NCBI GenBank assembly: GCA_043747555.1
Contig: JAYTOY010000036.1
Coordinates: forward strand, 1 to 5,921
Origin: JAYWDA01 sp043747555
Lineage (GTDB): Bacteria; Bdellovibrionota; Bdellovibrionia; Bdellovibrionales; Bdellovibrionaceae
Length of the DNA: 5,921 nt
Direction: 5' to 3'
Shown one piece after another: positions 1 through 5,921 of the stretch; positions within the stretch are counted from its first letter, which is position 1; each line of letters begins with the position of its first letter. The translations under genes and the position numbers were made by a program. The notes beneath the pieces are model-generated. The model saw nothing but the letters and a program-made list of their open reading frames with translations, ran no database searches and was not told where the DNA came from.

Positions 1-119
1 CGGAAAACTTCTGGTATTTCCTCATACATCCCCCAAGTTAGGCTAACACATTCCGTCTTATTGGAGCCTCTAAAATCAAACAGTTGTCTAAAAATGAAAC
101 GTTTGGCATTGGTAAAGGC
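1..119. other. Upstream region of galU; possible gene ends, none confident
   Basis: No gene can be called with confidence here. On the + strand the frame starting at base 1 is open for 40 codons up to a TGA at 121-123. That stop overlaps the galU start region (ATGATG at 120-125) in the ATGA/TGATG manner typical of coupled genes, so the stretch could be the C-terminal tail of an upstream gene. Against this, the implied peptide is very basic (one acidic residue) and uses CTA for three of its seven leucines, unlike the genes downstream. The other two + frames stop at 39-41 and 44-46 and could equally be gene ends. On the minus strand an ATG at 29-27 opens a frame leaving the window (MYEEIPEVF...), so a divergent gene is also possible. 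A TAAAAT at 71-76 resembles a -10 box, but no matching -35 box lies at normal spacing. Confidence 0.3.
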
Positions 120-1010
120 ATGATGAAAGTAAAAAAAGCCATTATCCCCGCCGCTGGTCTAGGGACCCGGTTTTTACCGGCGACCAAAGCAGTTCCAAAG
201 GAAATGCTAACCATTGTAGACGCTCCTATTATCTTTTATGTCGTAGAAGAAGCTGTTCAAGCTGGTATCGAAGATATTATTTTAGTTGCTGGTCGTGGCA
301 AGCATGCCATTGAAGACTTTTTTGATACCTCCTACGAAGTCGAAGACCGCCTTGCTAAAGATGGCAAGCTTCACCTTTTAGAGCGGCTTTCAAAGATTCG
401 CGATATGGCAAATATCATCAGCATCCGCCAAAAACATGCCTCTGGCTTAGGCCATGCTGTTCTTTGCGGCTTACCGATCGTTGGAAATGAGCCCTTTGCC
501 GTTCTTCTTGGGGATGAAATTACGATGGGCGAAAATGGCAAAGACAATGTGACCTCTCAGTTAGTTCATTCCTTCGAAGAAACAGGCACCTCTACAATTT
601 CCATTATGAAAGTCGAAGAAAAAGATATTTCTAAATATGGTGTCGCCGAAGTTGAAGAACAGCGCGACGGTTTTTTTAAGGTCACAGGATTGATTGAAAA
701 ACCAAAACCGACGGAAACAAAAAGTCGATGGGCATTACCAGGTCGCTACGTTTTTGATAATTCCATCATGGATATTTTAAAAAATGCAAAACCCACCTTG
801 AACGGTGAAATTCAATTAACTGATAGCATGAAAGAACTGATCCATAAATCAGGCCTGAACGCGATGACTTTTCAAGCCCAACGATTTGATGCTGGTGATA
901 AGCTAGGTTACTTACAAGCAAATATCGAGTTAGGCTTACGGAACAATGAAGTCGGCGCTGAGCTTAAAAATTATATTTTAAAGTTGTCGGAAAGACTTAA
1001 AGGAAAATAA
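120..1010 (+). CDS. galU: UTP-glucose-1-phosphate uridylyltransferase (UDP-glucose pyrophosphorylase)
   Basis: This cytoplasmic enzyme makes UDP-glucose and pyrophosphate from UTP and glucose 1-phosphate, supplying glucosyl units for lipopolysaccharide, capsule and other glycans. The 296 residues match the usual 290-300 of bacterial GalU/GtaB. Numbered from the ATG at 120, the nucleotide-binding signature GLGTR lies at 13-17, running into PKEM at 26-29 with the conserved lysine K27. GLGHAVL follows at 109-115, LLGDE (metal/sugar-nucleotide site) at 129-133, SKYGV at 171-175, EKPKP at 193-197, GRYVF at 208-212, GEIQLTD at 229-235 and DAGDKLGYL at 257-265, so every diagnostic block is present. 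The frame can be extended to a TTG at 84, but that adds 12 residues the family lacks. ATG at 120 or 123 places KVKKAIIPAAG at the N-terminus as in homologues. The Shine-Dalgarno is poor (GG at 117-118, very close), so coupling to upstream translation is possible. The next gene's ATG abuts the stop codon. Family assignment is near certain; the exact start is not. Confidence 0.96.
   Translation: MMKVKKAIIPAAGLGTRFLPATKAVPKEMLTIVDAPIIFYVVEEAVQAGIEDIILVAGRGKHAIEDFFDTSYEVEDRLAKDGKLHLLERLSKIRDMANIISIRQKHASGLGHAVLCGLPIVGNEPFAVLLGDEITMGENGKDNVTSQLVHSFEETGTSTISIMKVEEKDISKYGVAEVEEQRDGFFKVTGLIEKPKPTETKSRWALPGRYVFDNSIMDILKNAKPTLNGEIQLTDSMKELIHKSGLNAMTFQAQRFDAGDKLGYLQANIELGLRNNEVGAELKNYILKLSERLKGK
999..1004 (+). 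promoter_or_regulatory. Ribosome binding site of the exported-protein gene
   Basis: AAAGGA lies inside the last codons of galU, six bases before the ATG at 1011. This is good Shine-Dalgarno sequence and spacing. It supports that start, which directly follows the galU TAA and would let ribosomes pass from galU to the next gene. Confidence 0.65.
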
Positions 1011-1868
1011 ATGCGTTGGATATTTTTATTGATCCCTTTCTTATCCTTCATGTTGTCATCAATTGCTTGGGCTTATCTTCCACCAAGTCGAATGATCCTC
1101 TCGCGAGTTTCAGAAAACGCCGGTTCAGGAACTTACTCTATCGAACAAGAAGTTCAAATGTCAGTCGGCGCAGAGCCCATTTACCTTAAAGAGACTTGGG
1201 TGATCGAAAACGAGCGAAATTTACGCTTAACTGTTACGGGGACAAAAGATTTAAAAGACTTAGTTCGCCTTCAGTTTATCTATGTTGGTGGCCAAAAGTG
1301 GCAGCTTAAAAACGGCAAAAAAGAATCCACAAAAATTTCTGAAGATTTTGCTGAAAAGTATTTTCACTTCAGAACTCCTGAAAGCTTAATTGCCTCTTTG
1401 CAAAATCTGAAAATTTTACCTGTACCTTTGGGAACTCGAAAACCAGTTCTTAAAAAGGGTGAAGAGTTTAAATACGAGCTTGAACCTTTTGTTCGCCTGA
1501 CTCGCACTGAGGGCAGTGTCAGCTATGCGTTCGGACAACCTTCCGCCGTCGAGCAAAAAGAACTTAATCCTGGTTTGTGGGTTGAACAAGATCAATTTAT
1601 AATTCGGAAGATCCGTTTCCCTTCGCAAGCTGAAATCACGGCGGAAAATTACGGGCCTTTTGCGCGCAACCTTAGCTTTCCAAGGCTACGAACTATTCAA
1701 TGGAATCAAAACACAGTTACAATTCGATTGGTGAATGTTTCTGGTAAAGTCGCCAATTCAAGCCAATTATTTCAACCGAACACTTTAGATGTTCCTTACA
1801 CGATAAAGCCGCTCCGGGATGCCTCTGCGCAAACTTTGATCGAGGAGTTTTACTCGAGGTTTCGATGA
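1011..1868 (+). CDS. Exported (periplasmic) protein of unknown function, possibly LolA-like fold
   Basis: I do not recognise this gene by name. The 285-residue product begins with a clear Sec signal peptide: MR, a hydrophobic core at about 3-18, and an AWA cleavage site at 19-21, giving a mature chain from Y22. There is no lipobox cysteine, and no cysteine anywhere, so it is probably a soluble periplasmic protein rather than a lipoprotein. No further membrane helix is visible. The mature chain looks rich in beta strands, with alternating polar/hydrophobic runs such as YSIEQEVQM (42-50), LRLTVTG (71-77), QFIIRKIRF (195-203) and NTVTIRLVNV (234-243). That pattern, with a region like 'GLWVEQDQFIIRKIRF', is reminiscent of LolA/LolB-type half-barrel proteins, but this is inference from appearance only. 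The ATG directly follows the galU stop and has a good Shine-Dalgarno (AAAGGA). The 3' end overlaps priA by four bases. Co-expression with galU hints at an envelope role, though the link is only positional. Confidence 0.85.
   Translation: MRWIFLLIPFLSFMLSSIAWAYLPPSRMILSRVSENAGSGTYSIEQEVQMSVGAEPIYLKETWVIENERNLRLTVTGTKDLKDLVRLQFIYVGGQKWQLKNGKKESTKISEDFAEKYFHFRTPESLIASLQNLKILPVPLGTRKPVLKKGEEFKYELEPFVRLTRTEGSVSYAFGQPSAVEQKELNPGLWVEQDQFIIRKIRFPSQAEITAENYGPFARNLSFPRLRTIQWNQNTVTIRLVNVSGKVANSSQLFQPNTLDVPYTIKPLRDASAQTLIEEFYSRFR
1856..1859 (+). promoter_or_regulatory. Ribosome binding site of priA, inside the preceding gene
   Basis: GAGG lies five bases before the ATG at 1865, within the final codons of the exported-protein gene. 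A second purine-rich stretch (GAGGAG, 1842-1847) lies further upstream. Together with the ATGA overlap this fixes the priA start and suggests translational coupling. The short inverted pair CGAG (1841-1844)/CTCG (1853-1856) just upstream could form a weak hairpin. Confidence 0.6.
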
Positions 1869-3883
1869 GTGGGATTTCCCACTGGAAAGTGGCGGTCGAG
1901 GCTCCTCTTTTTGAGCCTCTGACGTATTCTAGCTCTGCTGAGCGTCCTCTTTTTCGTGGTCAAACAGTGTCTGTTCCCTTGGGTCGTGGGCAACGAATCA
2001 CTCGCGGCGTGGTTCTTGGTCCCTCTGAACCTTATGAAAATTCTAAGTCTGTCCAAGAAACTGATTCCAATTTTCCACTGCTTCCAGATAAATATTTGCA
2101 GTGGCTTGAATGGATTTCCAGCTACTATATTTATCCGATTGGGCTGATCACCCAATTGGCATTTCCGCCTTTAAAAAAAGCTTCGAAAGAAAGAACATCT
2201 AGTCGACCCCCGGTTATTCCTGTTCTTGAAAAAAGTCAGCGGCCTCATCTAACGCCTGAACAAAAAAAAGTTTTTGAAGATATCGCAGCTCAGCCGGATT
2301 TTAACGTTCACTTGGCTTTTGGAGTGACAGGATCCGGTAAAACCGAAGTGTACTTAAGACTTTTAGAAAAAGTTTTAGAAAATGGCCAAACTGGAATGGT
2401 TTTAGTGCCAGAAATTTCTTTAACTCCCCAGCTGATTCAACGATTTGTTGAAAGATTCGGAGATTGCATTGCAGCTTTGCACTCGCAACTGACAGGTCGT
2501 GAGCGCACGACACAGTGGTGGGATATTGTGGAGGGCCGAAAAAGTATTTTAATTGGTGCAAGGTCAGCGCTGTTCTGTCCAATTCCGAATTTAGGTTTAA
2601 TTATTGTCGATGAAGAGCATGAGCCAAGTTATAAACAAGAAGAAAAATTAAAATATCACGGCCGCGATTGCGCTATTATGCTGGCAAAAACTTTGGGGTG
2701 TCCTATTGTTCTAGGTTCAGCAACGCCAAGTTTAGAAAGTTGGAATAATGCCAAGGAAGGTCGTTACAAACTTCACACTTTAAAAAATCGTGTTGGCGAT
2801 CGCCACCTTCCAACCGTGAACCTTATTGATTTGCGCGAAAACGACGACCAAAGACCCAGCTACCTTCCAAATTGGATGAGCGTCGACTTATTTAAAAAAA
2901 TTCAGGTAACAATTGAAAAAAATAAGCAAGTGGCTCTTTTTTTAAACCGTCGGGGACTTTCGCCGCTGGTGATTTGTCCCACCTGTGGACACACTATGCA
3001 GTGTCCGAATTGTGATATCAATCTAACCCTGCACGCAAACTCGCATTTAATTTGTCATTACTGCGATTATCATGAAAATTTTAAATCTGTTTGCGGCGAA
3101 TGCCATGACGGAGAAATGAAATCTTTGGGCCTTGGCACAGAACAAGTTGAACTAGATCTTAAAAAATTATTTCCCTATTCAAAGGTGGCCCGCGCTGATC
3201 GCGATGAAATCCAGAATCGCGCAGACCTTGAAGAGCTGATTGAAAATATGGAAAAAGGCGTCATCGATATTTTGGTGGGCACTCAGATGATAGCCAAAGG
3301 TTTGGATTTTCCTAAACTTCATTTAGTCGGTTTGGTTTTAGCCGATGTCGGTTTTAATTTACCCGATTTTAGATCCACAGAGCGAAGCTTTCAGCTAATC
3401 ACTCAGATGAGCGGACGATCGGGAAGGCACATTGATAAAGAAGATGGCGCCGGTCTAGTTTTAGTTCAGGCTTACAACACTGAACATTTAAGTATTGAGT
3501 ACGCAAAAAATCATGACTTTGAAGGCTTTGCCGAAAAAGAGCTGGAGCACCGAAAAACTTTTAATTATCCCCCCTTCGGAAAGCTCATTAGTTTTCGAAT
3601 TCAAGGGATGCACTTAAGCGCTGTGCAAATCACCTGCGACCGCCTCGTTGCGCGAGCTCAGCATTTAAAAGAAACTTATCCGCCCTACCAGGGTCTAGAT
3701 GTTTTGGGTCCAGCTCCATCGCCGATTCCGCGTTTGCGAAATTTGTTTCGATATCAAGTGCTGTTAAAGGGTCCTCAGGCCAAAACTTTAAATCAACTGA
3801 CTCGGCAAATTCTTGGTTCCCAAGATTGGGTCGAGAAGGGAACCCGAGTTCTAGTGGATGTTGACCCTATTGCAATGCTCTAA
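1865..3883 (+). CDS. priA: Primosomal protein N', replication-restart DNA helicase PriA
   Basis: PriA is a superfamily 2, 3'-to-5' ATP-dependent helicase. It recognises abandoned replication forks and D-loops and starts reloading of the replicative helicase in the cytoplasm. The 672 residues are slightly shorter than the E. coli protein (732) but complete. Domains in order are the 3'-end DNA-binding domain (about 5-105, with LEWISSYYIYPIG at 81-93), the helicase core from about 128, an embedded zinc domain and the C-terminal domain. Visible motifs are Walker A GVTGSGKT (153-160), DEEH box (249-252), GSATPS (284-289), motif V GTQMIAKG (472-479) and motif VI QMSGRSGR (514-521). All eight zinc-binding cysteines are present (371, 374, 380, 383, 397, 400, 410, 413). 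The C-terminus has the family's LGPAPSPIPRLRNLFRYQ (614-631) and ends DVDPIAML. The ATG overlaps the upstream stop (ATGA) and has GAGG five bases before it. Motif VI differs mildly from the common QVAGRAGR, with both arginines kept. Identification is secure and no residue loss suggests inactivity. Confidence 0.98.
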   Translation: MSGISHWKVAVEAPLFEPLTYSSSAERPLFRGQTVSVPLGRGQRITRGVVLGPSEPYENSKSVQETDSNFPLLPDKYLQWLEWISSYYIYPIGLITQLAFPPLKKASKERTSSRPPVIPVLEKSQRPHLTPEQKKVFEDIAAQPDFNVHLAFGVTGSGKTEVYLRLLEKVLENGQTGMVLVPEISLTPQLIQRFVERFGDCIAALHSQLTGRERTTQWWDIVEGRKSILIGARSALFCPIPNLGLIIVDEEHEPSYKQEEKLKYHGRDCAIMLAKTLGCPIVLGSATPSLESWNNAKEGRYKLHTLKNRVGDRHLPTVNLIDLRENDDQRPSYLPNWMSVDLFKKIQVTIEKNKQVALFLNRRGLSPLVICPTCGHTMQCPNCDINLTLHANSHLICHYCDYHENFKSVCGECHDGEMKSLGLGTEQVELDLKKLFPYSKVARADRDEIQNRADLEELIENMEKGVIDILVGTQMIAKGLDFPKLHLVGLVLADVGFNLPDFRSTERSFQLITQMSGRSGRHIDKEDGAGLVLVQAYNTEHLSIEYAKNHDFEGFAEKELEHRKTFNYPPFGKLISFRIQGMHLSAVQITCDRLVARAQHLKETYPPYQGLDVLGPAPSPIPRLRNLFRYQVLLKGPQAKTLNQLTRQILGSQDWVEKGTRVLVDVDPIAML

Positions 3884-3895
3884 GATAATTAAAGA

Positions 3896-4735
3896 ATGGT
3901 GCATTGTCCGCGGTGTGGGGTCGAAGCCTCAGAGCTTCATAAATTAGATCCCGTTCTTATTCAAAGGCTTCAAGACGCTGGTGAAACTGCACCGGGCGAA
4001 GTTTGCAATCCTTGTCGATCTGAATTGCATAAATCAATGCAAAGCCAATCCGGTGGAGTATTAGTTCAGCAAGAGCGCGCGGCCGAGCAACATCGTCTGC
4101 ATCTTTGGAAAAGCCGAGTTTTATTAATTCGACGGGCTCGTGGATTGATGAGCCAGAAAAATTATTCAGAAGCTGCTGCTAATTATGAAAAATACATTAA
4201 AATTCTAGAAATTGTTTTTCAGTGTAAAAAAGGGTCTTACTTAACGCCGGAAATGTTTAAAGATAATGCTCGAACCAGCGAGCTGACTGTCGTCGCTTCT
4301 GTTTATTGGGATCTTCTTAGAATTTACGATTCAAGTGACCGCTATGGAGAACGCCAAGCTATTGCAGGACGCCAGCTTGCCAGCTTTATTCGCTTCACTC
4401 CAATATTTCCTGATATTATAAAAAAAGCCCAAGCCTTTGCAAAGCAGGCAAAGCATCCCGAAATCATCCGTGCCTTTTTAAAAGGTGCTTCGCTGACAAG
4501 GCCGCGGTGCTTTGTCGCAACTTCGGCCTTTATGACTCCAATGGCGCCAGAAGTTCAGATCCTAAGATTTTATCGCGATGAATATTTGCAAAAATCGTTG
4601 GTGGGTCAAAAGTTTATTCAAGTTTATTATCGCGTTTCACCCCGGTTTGCTAAATTTTTGGACAAGAATCCTCGCCTTAAACCTGTTGTCCGCGGCCTTT
4701 TACGTATTTTGATCAAATGCGTTGGTGTTCTTTAG
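3896..4735 (+). CDS. CFI-box-CTERM domain protein with N-terminal four-cysteine zinc knuckle
   Basis: The function is unknown. Three parts can be seen in the 279 residues. The N-terminus carries CPRC (C4, C7) and CNPC (C37, C40), a pair of CxxC knuckles 29 residues apart that probably bind one zinc. The middle (about 60-200) is helical and charged, and NYSEAAANYEKYIKIL (89-104) reads like one TPR helix pair. From 205 the chain has CFVATSAF, then APEVQILRFYRDEYL (217-231), G237 and YYRVSPRFA (244-252). This is the signature I know as the CFI-box-CTERM domain, a short C-terminal module found in unrelated bacterial proteins with no established biochemical role. The last 19 residues are hydrophobic and basic (PVVRGLLRILIKCVGVL), so the tail might touch a membrane or partner. 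There is no signal peptide, so it is cytoplasmic. It starts 12 bases after priA with little Shine-Dalgarno (AAAGA abuts the ATG; GTG at 3899 is an alternative start), which fits coupling to priA. Domain recognition rests on remembered consensus. Confidence 0.88.
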   Translation: MVHCPRCGVEASELHKLDPVLIQRLQDAGETAPGEVCNPCRSELHKSMQSQSGGVLVQQERAAEQHRLHLWKSRVLLIRRARGLMSQKNYSEAAANYEKYIKILEIVFQCKKGSYLTPEMFKDNARTSELTVVASVYWDLLRIYDSSDRYGERQAIAGRQLASFIRFTPIFPDIIKKAQAFAKQAKHPEIIRAFLKGASLTRPRCFVATSAFMTPMAPEVQILRFYRDEYLQKSLVGQKFIQVYYRVSPRFAKFLDKNPRLKPVVRGLLRILIKCVGVL

Positions 4736-4749
4736 CCACTTTGCTCTTG

Positions 4750-4767
4750 CAAGATCCCTAGATCTTG
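4750..4767. repeat. Perfect 7-bp inverted repeat (hairpin) between two genes
   Basis: CAAGATC, a four-base loop CCTA, then GATCTTG lies 15 bases after the stop of the CFI-box gene and 15 bases before the ATG at 4782. The right arm's GATCTT is repeated at 4770-4775, so the left arm could pair with either copy. No T-run follows, so this does not look like a rho-independent terminator. In mRNA it would lie just upstream of the last gene's start and could affect translation initiation or RNA processing. As DNA it is a palindromic site that a dimeric regulator could bind. The role is unknown. Confidence 0.5.
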
Positions 4768-4781
4768 ATGATCTTAGTTAT

Positions 4782-5909
4782 ATGAAAACCTACGATTACA
4801 TTGTTATCGGAAGCGATTTAGGAAGCTTAGCACTAGCATGTGCTTTGTCCCAAAATACAAAAAATGTCGCCTTGGTGGATAGTCAAGATTTTGCCGGCAA
4901 CGACTGCAAAGCAATTTCCTTTCCGACCGGAATGATTTCCAACGGTTTTCACTTTACGCCTGATTCGGATCTAACAAAAAAAGCAGTTTCATTTTTAGAA
5001 GAACTGATCGGTGATAAAATCTTGGGCCCAGCCCGCGAAATTCCGCCGATGACTTTTGAACAAGGACAGCTGAAAGAATTCTTAGGCTTCGGTGAAAATA
5101 ATCCGACTTTTTACGAAGAGATTAAATTCTTTACAACAGCTCAACGGCGCGAAGTTTTAATTCCAACGCATCAGTGGGCTTCACTTTTAATTCAAAAATT
5201 TCAAGGCGACTTTATCCCAAGGTCTTATGTTACAAAATTTGAAGTGACTGAAAATAAAGTCACAGCCATCAAAATCAATGGCGCAAAAACCATCGAAGCT
5301 TTGAATTTTATTTATTGCGGACCCGTGAAATCATTAGCTCGTCTGCTTCCGGAAGAGGCTTTGACTCAAAAAGCCCGTACTAAATTAGCTAAAAACACTT
5401 ACTGTTCAGCTTTATACTTGGATTTATGTCACGCTTCGCAAGTGACTGAAAGTTCGGCCGTTCATATTTTGCAGGGAACAAATCCTGATGAACAAGGTCC
5501 TTGCGCTGGACAATTCCAAGCCGCCATTGAAAAAGACGGCCAAACATTGCAAGCTTCTCAGTGGATTACCTTTATCGAAGACGAAGTTGAAGAAGAAAGC
5601 GAAGTCGTCGGGATGGCGCTAAAGAAAATGAAACGCCAAATTAAGCGCGCTTATCCCGAATCCCTCGAGAACATGAAAATCGAGCGCATTCGCTGGGCCC
5701 CCTTGGTTTCATCGTTAAGTGATTTAAAACTCAGCGGCCAGCAAACATTAGGCGAAATCCAAAATTTATGGATCGGCTCAGGCTCGGCCAACACCCAAAA
5801 ATTCTGGGTCGGAAGCCTACTTCAAGCTCAGATGATTTTAGCCGCGATGGGTTTTCAACCGACTATTGACACTTCTTCCAAGCTTGAAATTCCTTCGGCT
5901 GAATTTTAA
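4782..5909 (+). CDS. Degenerate FAD/NAD(P)-binding Rossmann protein, amine oxidase/phytoene desaturase-like
   Basis: The fold suggests a flavin-dependent oxidoreductase, but the substrate is unknown and activity is doubtful. Numbered from the ATG at 4782 (375 residues), the first beta strand and dinucleotide loop are YDYIVIGSDLGSLALA (4-19). The usual GxGxxG becomes G10-S-D12-L-G-S15, with two of three glycines replaced. An acidic residue ends strand two (LVDSQD, D33), as expected for ribose binding. Paired strands at 151-180 (KFEVTENKVTAIKING...FIYCGP) resemble the region before the substrate domain in the amine oxidase/GMC-like superfamily. Near the C-terminus NLWIGSGSANTQKFWVGSLLQAQMIL (328-353) sits where family members have a Gly-Asp FAD motif, again lacking the aspartate. 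An acidic run (EDEVEEESE, 266-274) lies between. The frame extends to a TTG at 4722 overlapping the preceding gene, but the ATG gives the normal N-terminus with the Rossmann strand first. No clear Shine-Dalgarno is seen. The gene is complete, with TAA at 5907-5909. It may be a catalytically altered relative. Confidence 0.82.
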   Translation: MKTYDYIVIGSDLGSLALACALSQNTKNVALVDSQDFAGNDCKAISFPTGMISNGFHFTPDSDLTKKAVSFLEELIGDKILGPAREIPPMTFEQGQLKEFLGFGENNPTFYEEIKFFTTAQRREVLIPTHQWASLLIQKFQGDFIPRSYVTKFEVTENKVTAIKINGAKTIEALNFIYCGPVKSLARLLPEEALTQKARTKLAKNTYCSALYLDLCHASQVTESSAVHILQGTNPDEQGPCAGQFQAAIEKDGQTLQASQWITFIEDEVEEESEVVGMALKKMKRQIKRAYPESLENMKIERIRWAPLVSSLSDLKLSGQQTLGEIQNLWIGSGSANTQKFWVGSLLQAQMILAAMGFQPTIDTSSKLEIPSAEF

Positions 5910-5921
5910 ATCTCGCAATAT
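5910..5921. other. Short non-coding tail at the window edge
   Basis: Twelve bases follow the last stop codon. They hold no recognisable terminator or start codon, and the window ends too soon to say what follows. Confidence 0.5.

Noticed and set aside
48..76. Sigma-70-like promoter for galU using TAAAAT at 71-76
   Set aside because: No acceptable -35 element is found 16-18 bases upstream, and such hexamers are common by chance.
84..119. TTG at 84 as the start of galU
   Set aside because: It adds 12 residues absent from GalU homologues, and the nearest GGAG (63-66) is about 17 bases away. ATG at 120 or 123 matches the family N-terminus.
514..521. Reference is to priA residues 514-521: QMSGRSGR in place of QVAGRAGR as evidence of altered activity
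   Set aside because: The substitutions are small and both arginines and glycines are kept, so this is normal family variation.
2262..2269. Run of eight A in priA as a possible slippage or phase-variation site
   Set aside because: It encodes ordinary Lys codons just before the helicase core, the gene is intact, and A-runs are common at this base composition.
1416..2582. Minus-strand open frames at 1416-1628, 1850-2155 and 2301-2582, and a + frame at 1956-2147
   Set aside because: They lie opposite or inside well-supported genes, have no recognisable domains, and are expected shadows.
2891..2900. TTTAAAAAAA in priA as a programmed frameshift site
   Set aside because: The reading phase (TTT AAA AAA ATT) does not fit the X XXY YYZ heptamer, and all conserved motifs downstream are in the original frame.
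4750..4775. Rho-independent terminator after the CFI-box gene
   Set aside because: The stem is short and AT-rich and is not followed by a T-run.

Overview
This window is a compact run of five genes, all on the + strand, read almost without a break from about position 120 to 5909. In order they are galU (UTP-glucose-1-phosphate uridylyltransferase), an exported protein of unknown function, priA (replication-restart helicase), a cytoplasmic protein with an N-terminal four-cysteine knuckle and a C-terminal CFI-box domain, and a degenerate FAD/Rossmann-fold oxidoreductase-like protein. The junctions are tight: TAA directly followed by ATG (galU/second gene), a 4-base ATGA overlap (second gene/priA), 12 bases (priA/CFI-box gene) and 46 bases (CFI-box gene/last gene). 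No convincing rho-independent terminator or internal promoter is visible, so one operon, or overlapping transcripts reading rightward, is the simplest reading.

Organism: hand-counting a few lines gives roughly 40-45% G+C. GalU is of the bacterial GtaB/GalU type, with a signature close to what I remember from Bdellovibrio. The CFI-box domain is common in delta-proteobacteria-like lineages, and small conserved exported proteins sit among housekeeping genes. This points to a Gram-negative bacterium, possibly a Bdellovibrio-like (Bdellovibrionota) chromosome. That placement is an impression from remembered families, not a search result.

Region by region: 1-119 has no confident gene. A + strand frame is open from the window edge to a TGA at 121-123 that overlaps the ATGATG start of galU, so it may hold the last 40 codons of an upstream gene. 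A divergent gene starting on the minus strand near position 29 is a weaker alternative. Positions 120-1010 hold galU, 1011-1868 the exported protein, 1865-3883 priA, 3896-4735 the CFI-box protein, and 4736-4781 a gap with a 7-bp hairpin. Positions 4782-5909 hold the FAD-fold protein, and the last 12 bases are non-coding as far as can be seen.

The genes do not form an obvious pathway. galU feeds envelope polysaccharide synthesis, the exported protein probably works in the periplasm, and PriA restarts stalled replication forks. The last two genes are the least understood and the most worth following up. There is no mobile element, CRISPR array, RNA gene or phage feature. I see no clear evidence of a new defence or signalling system here.
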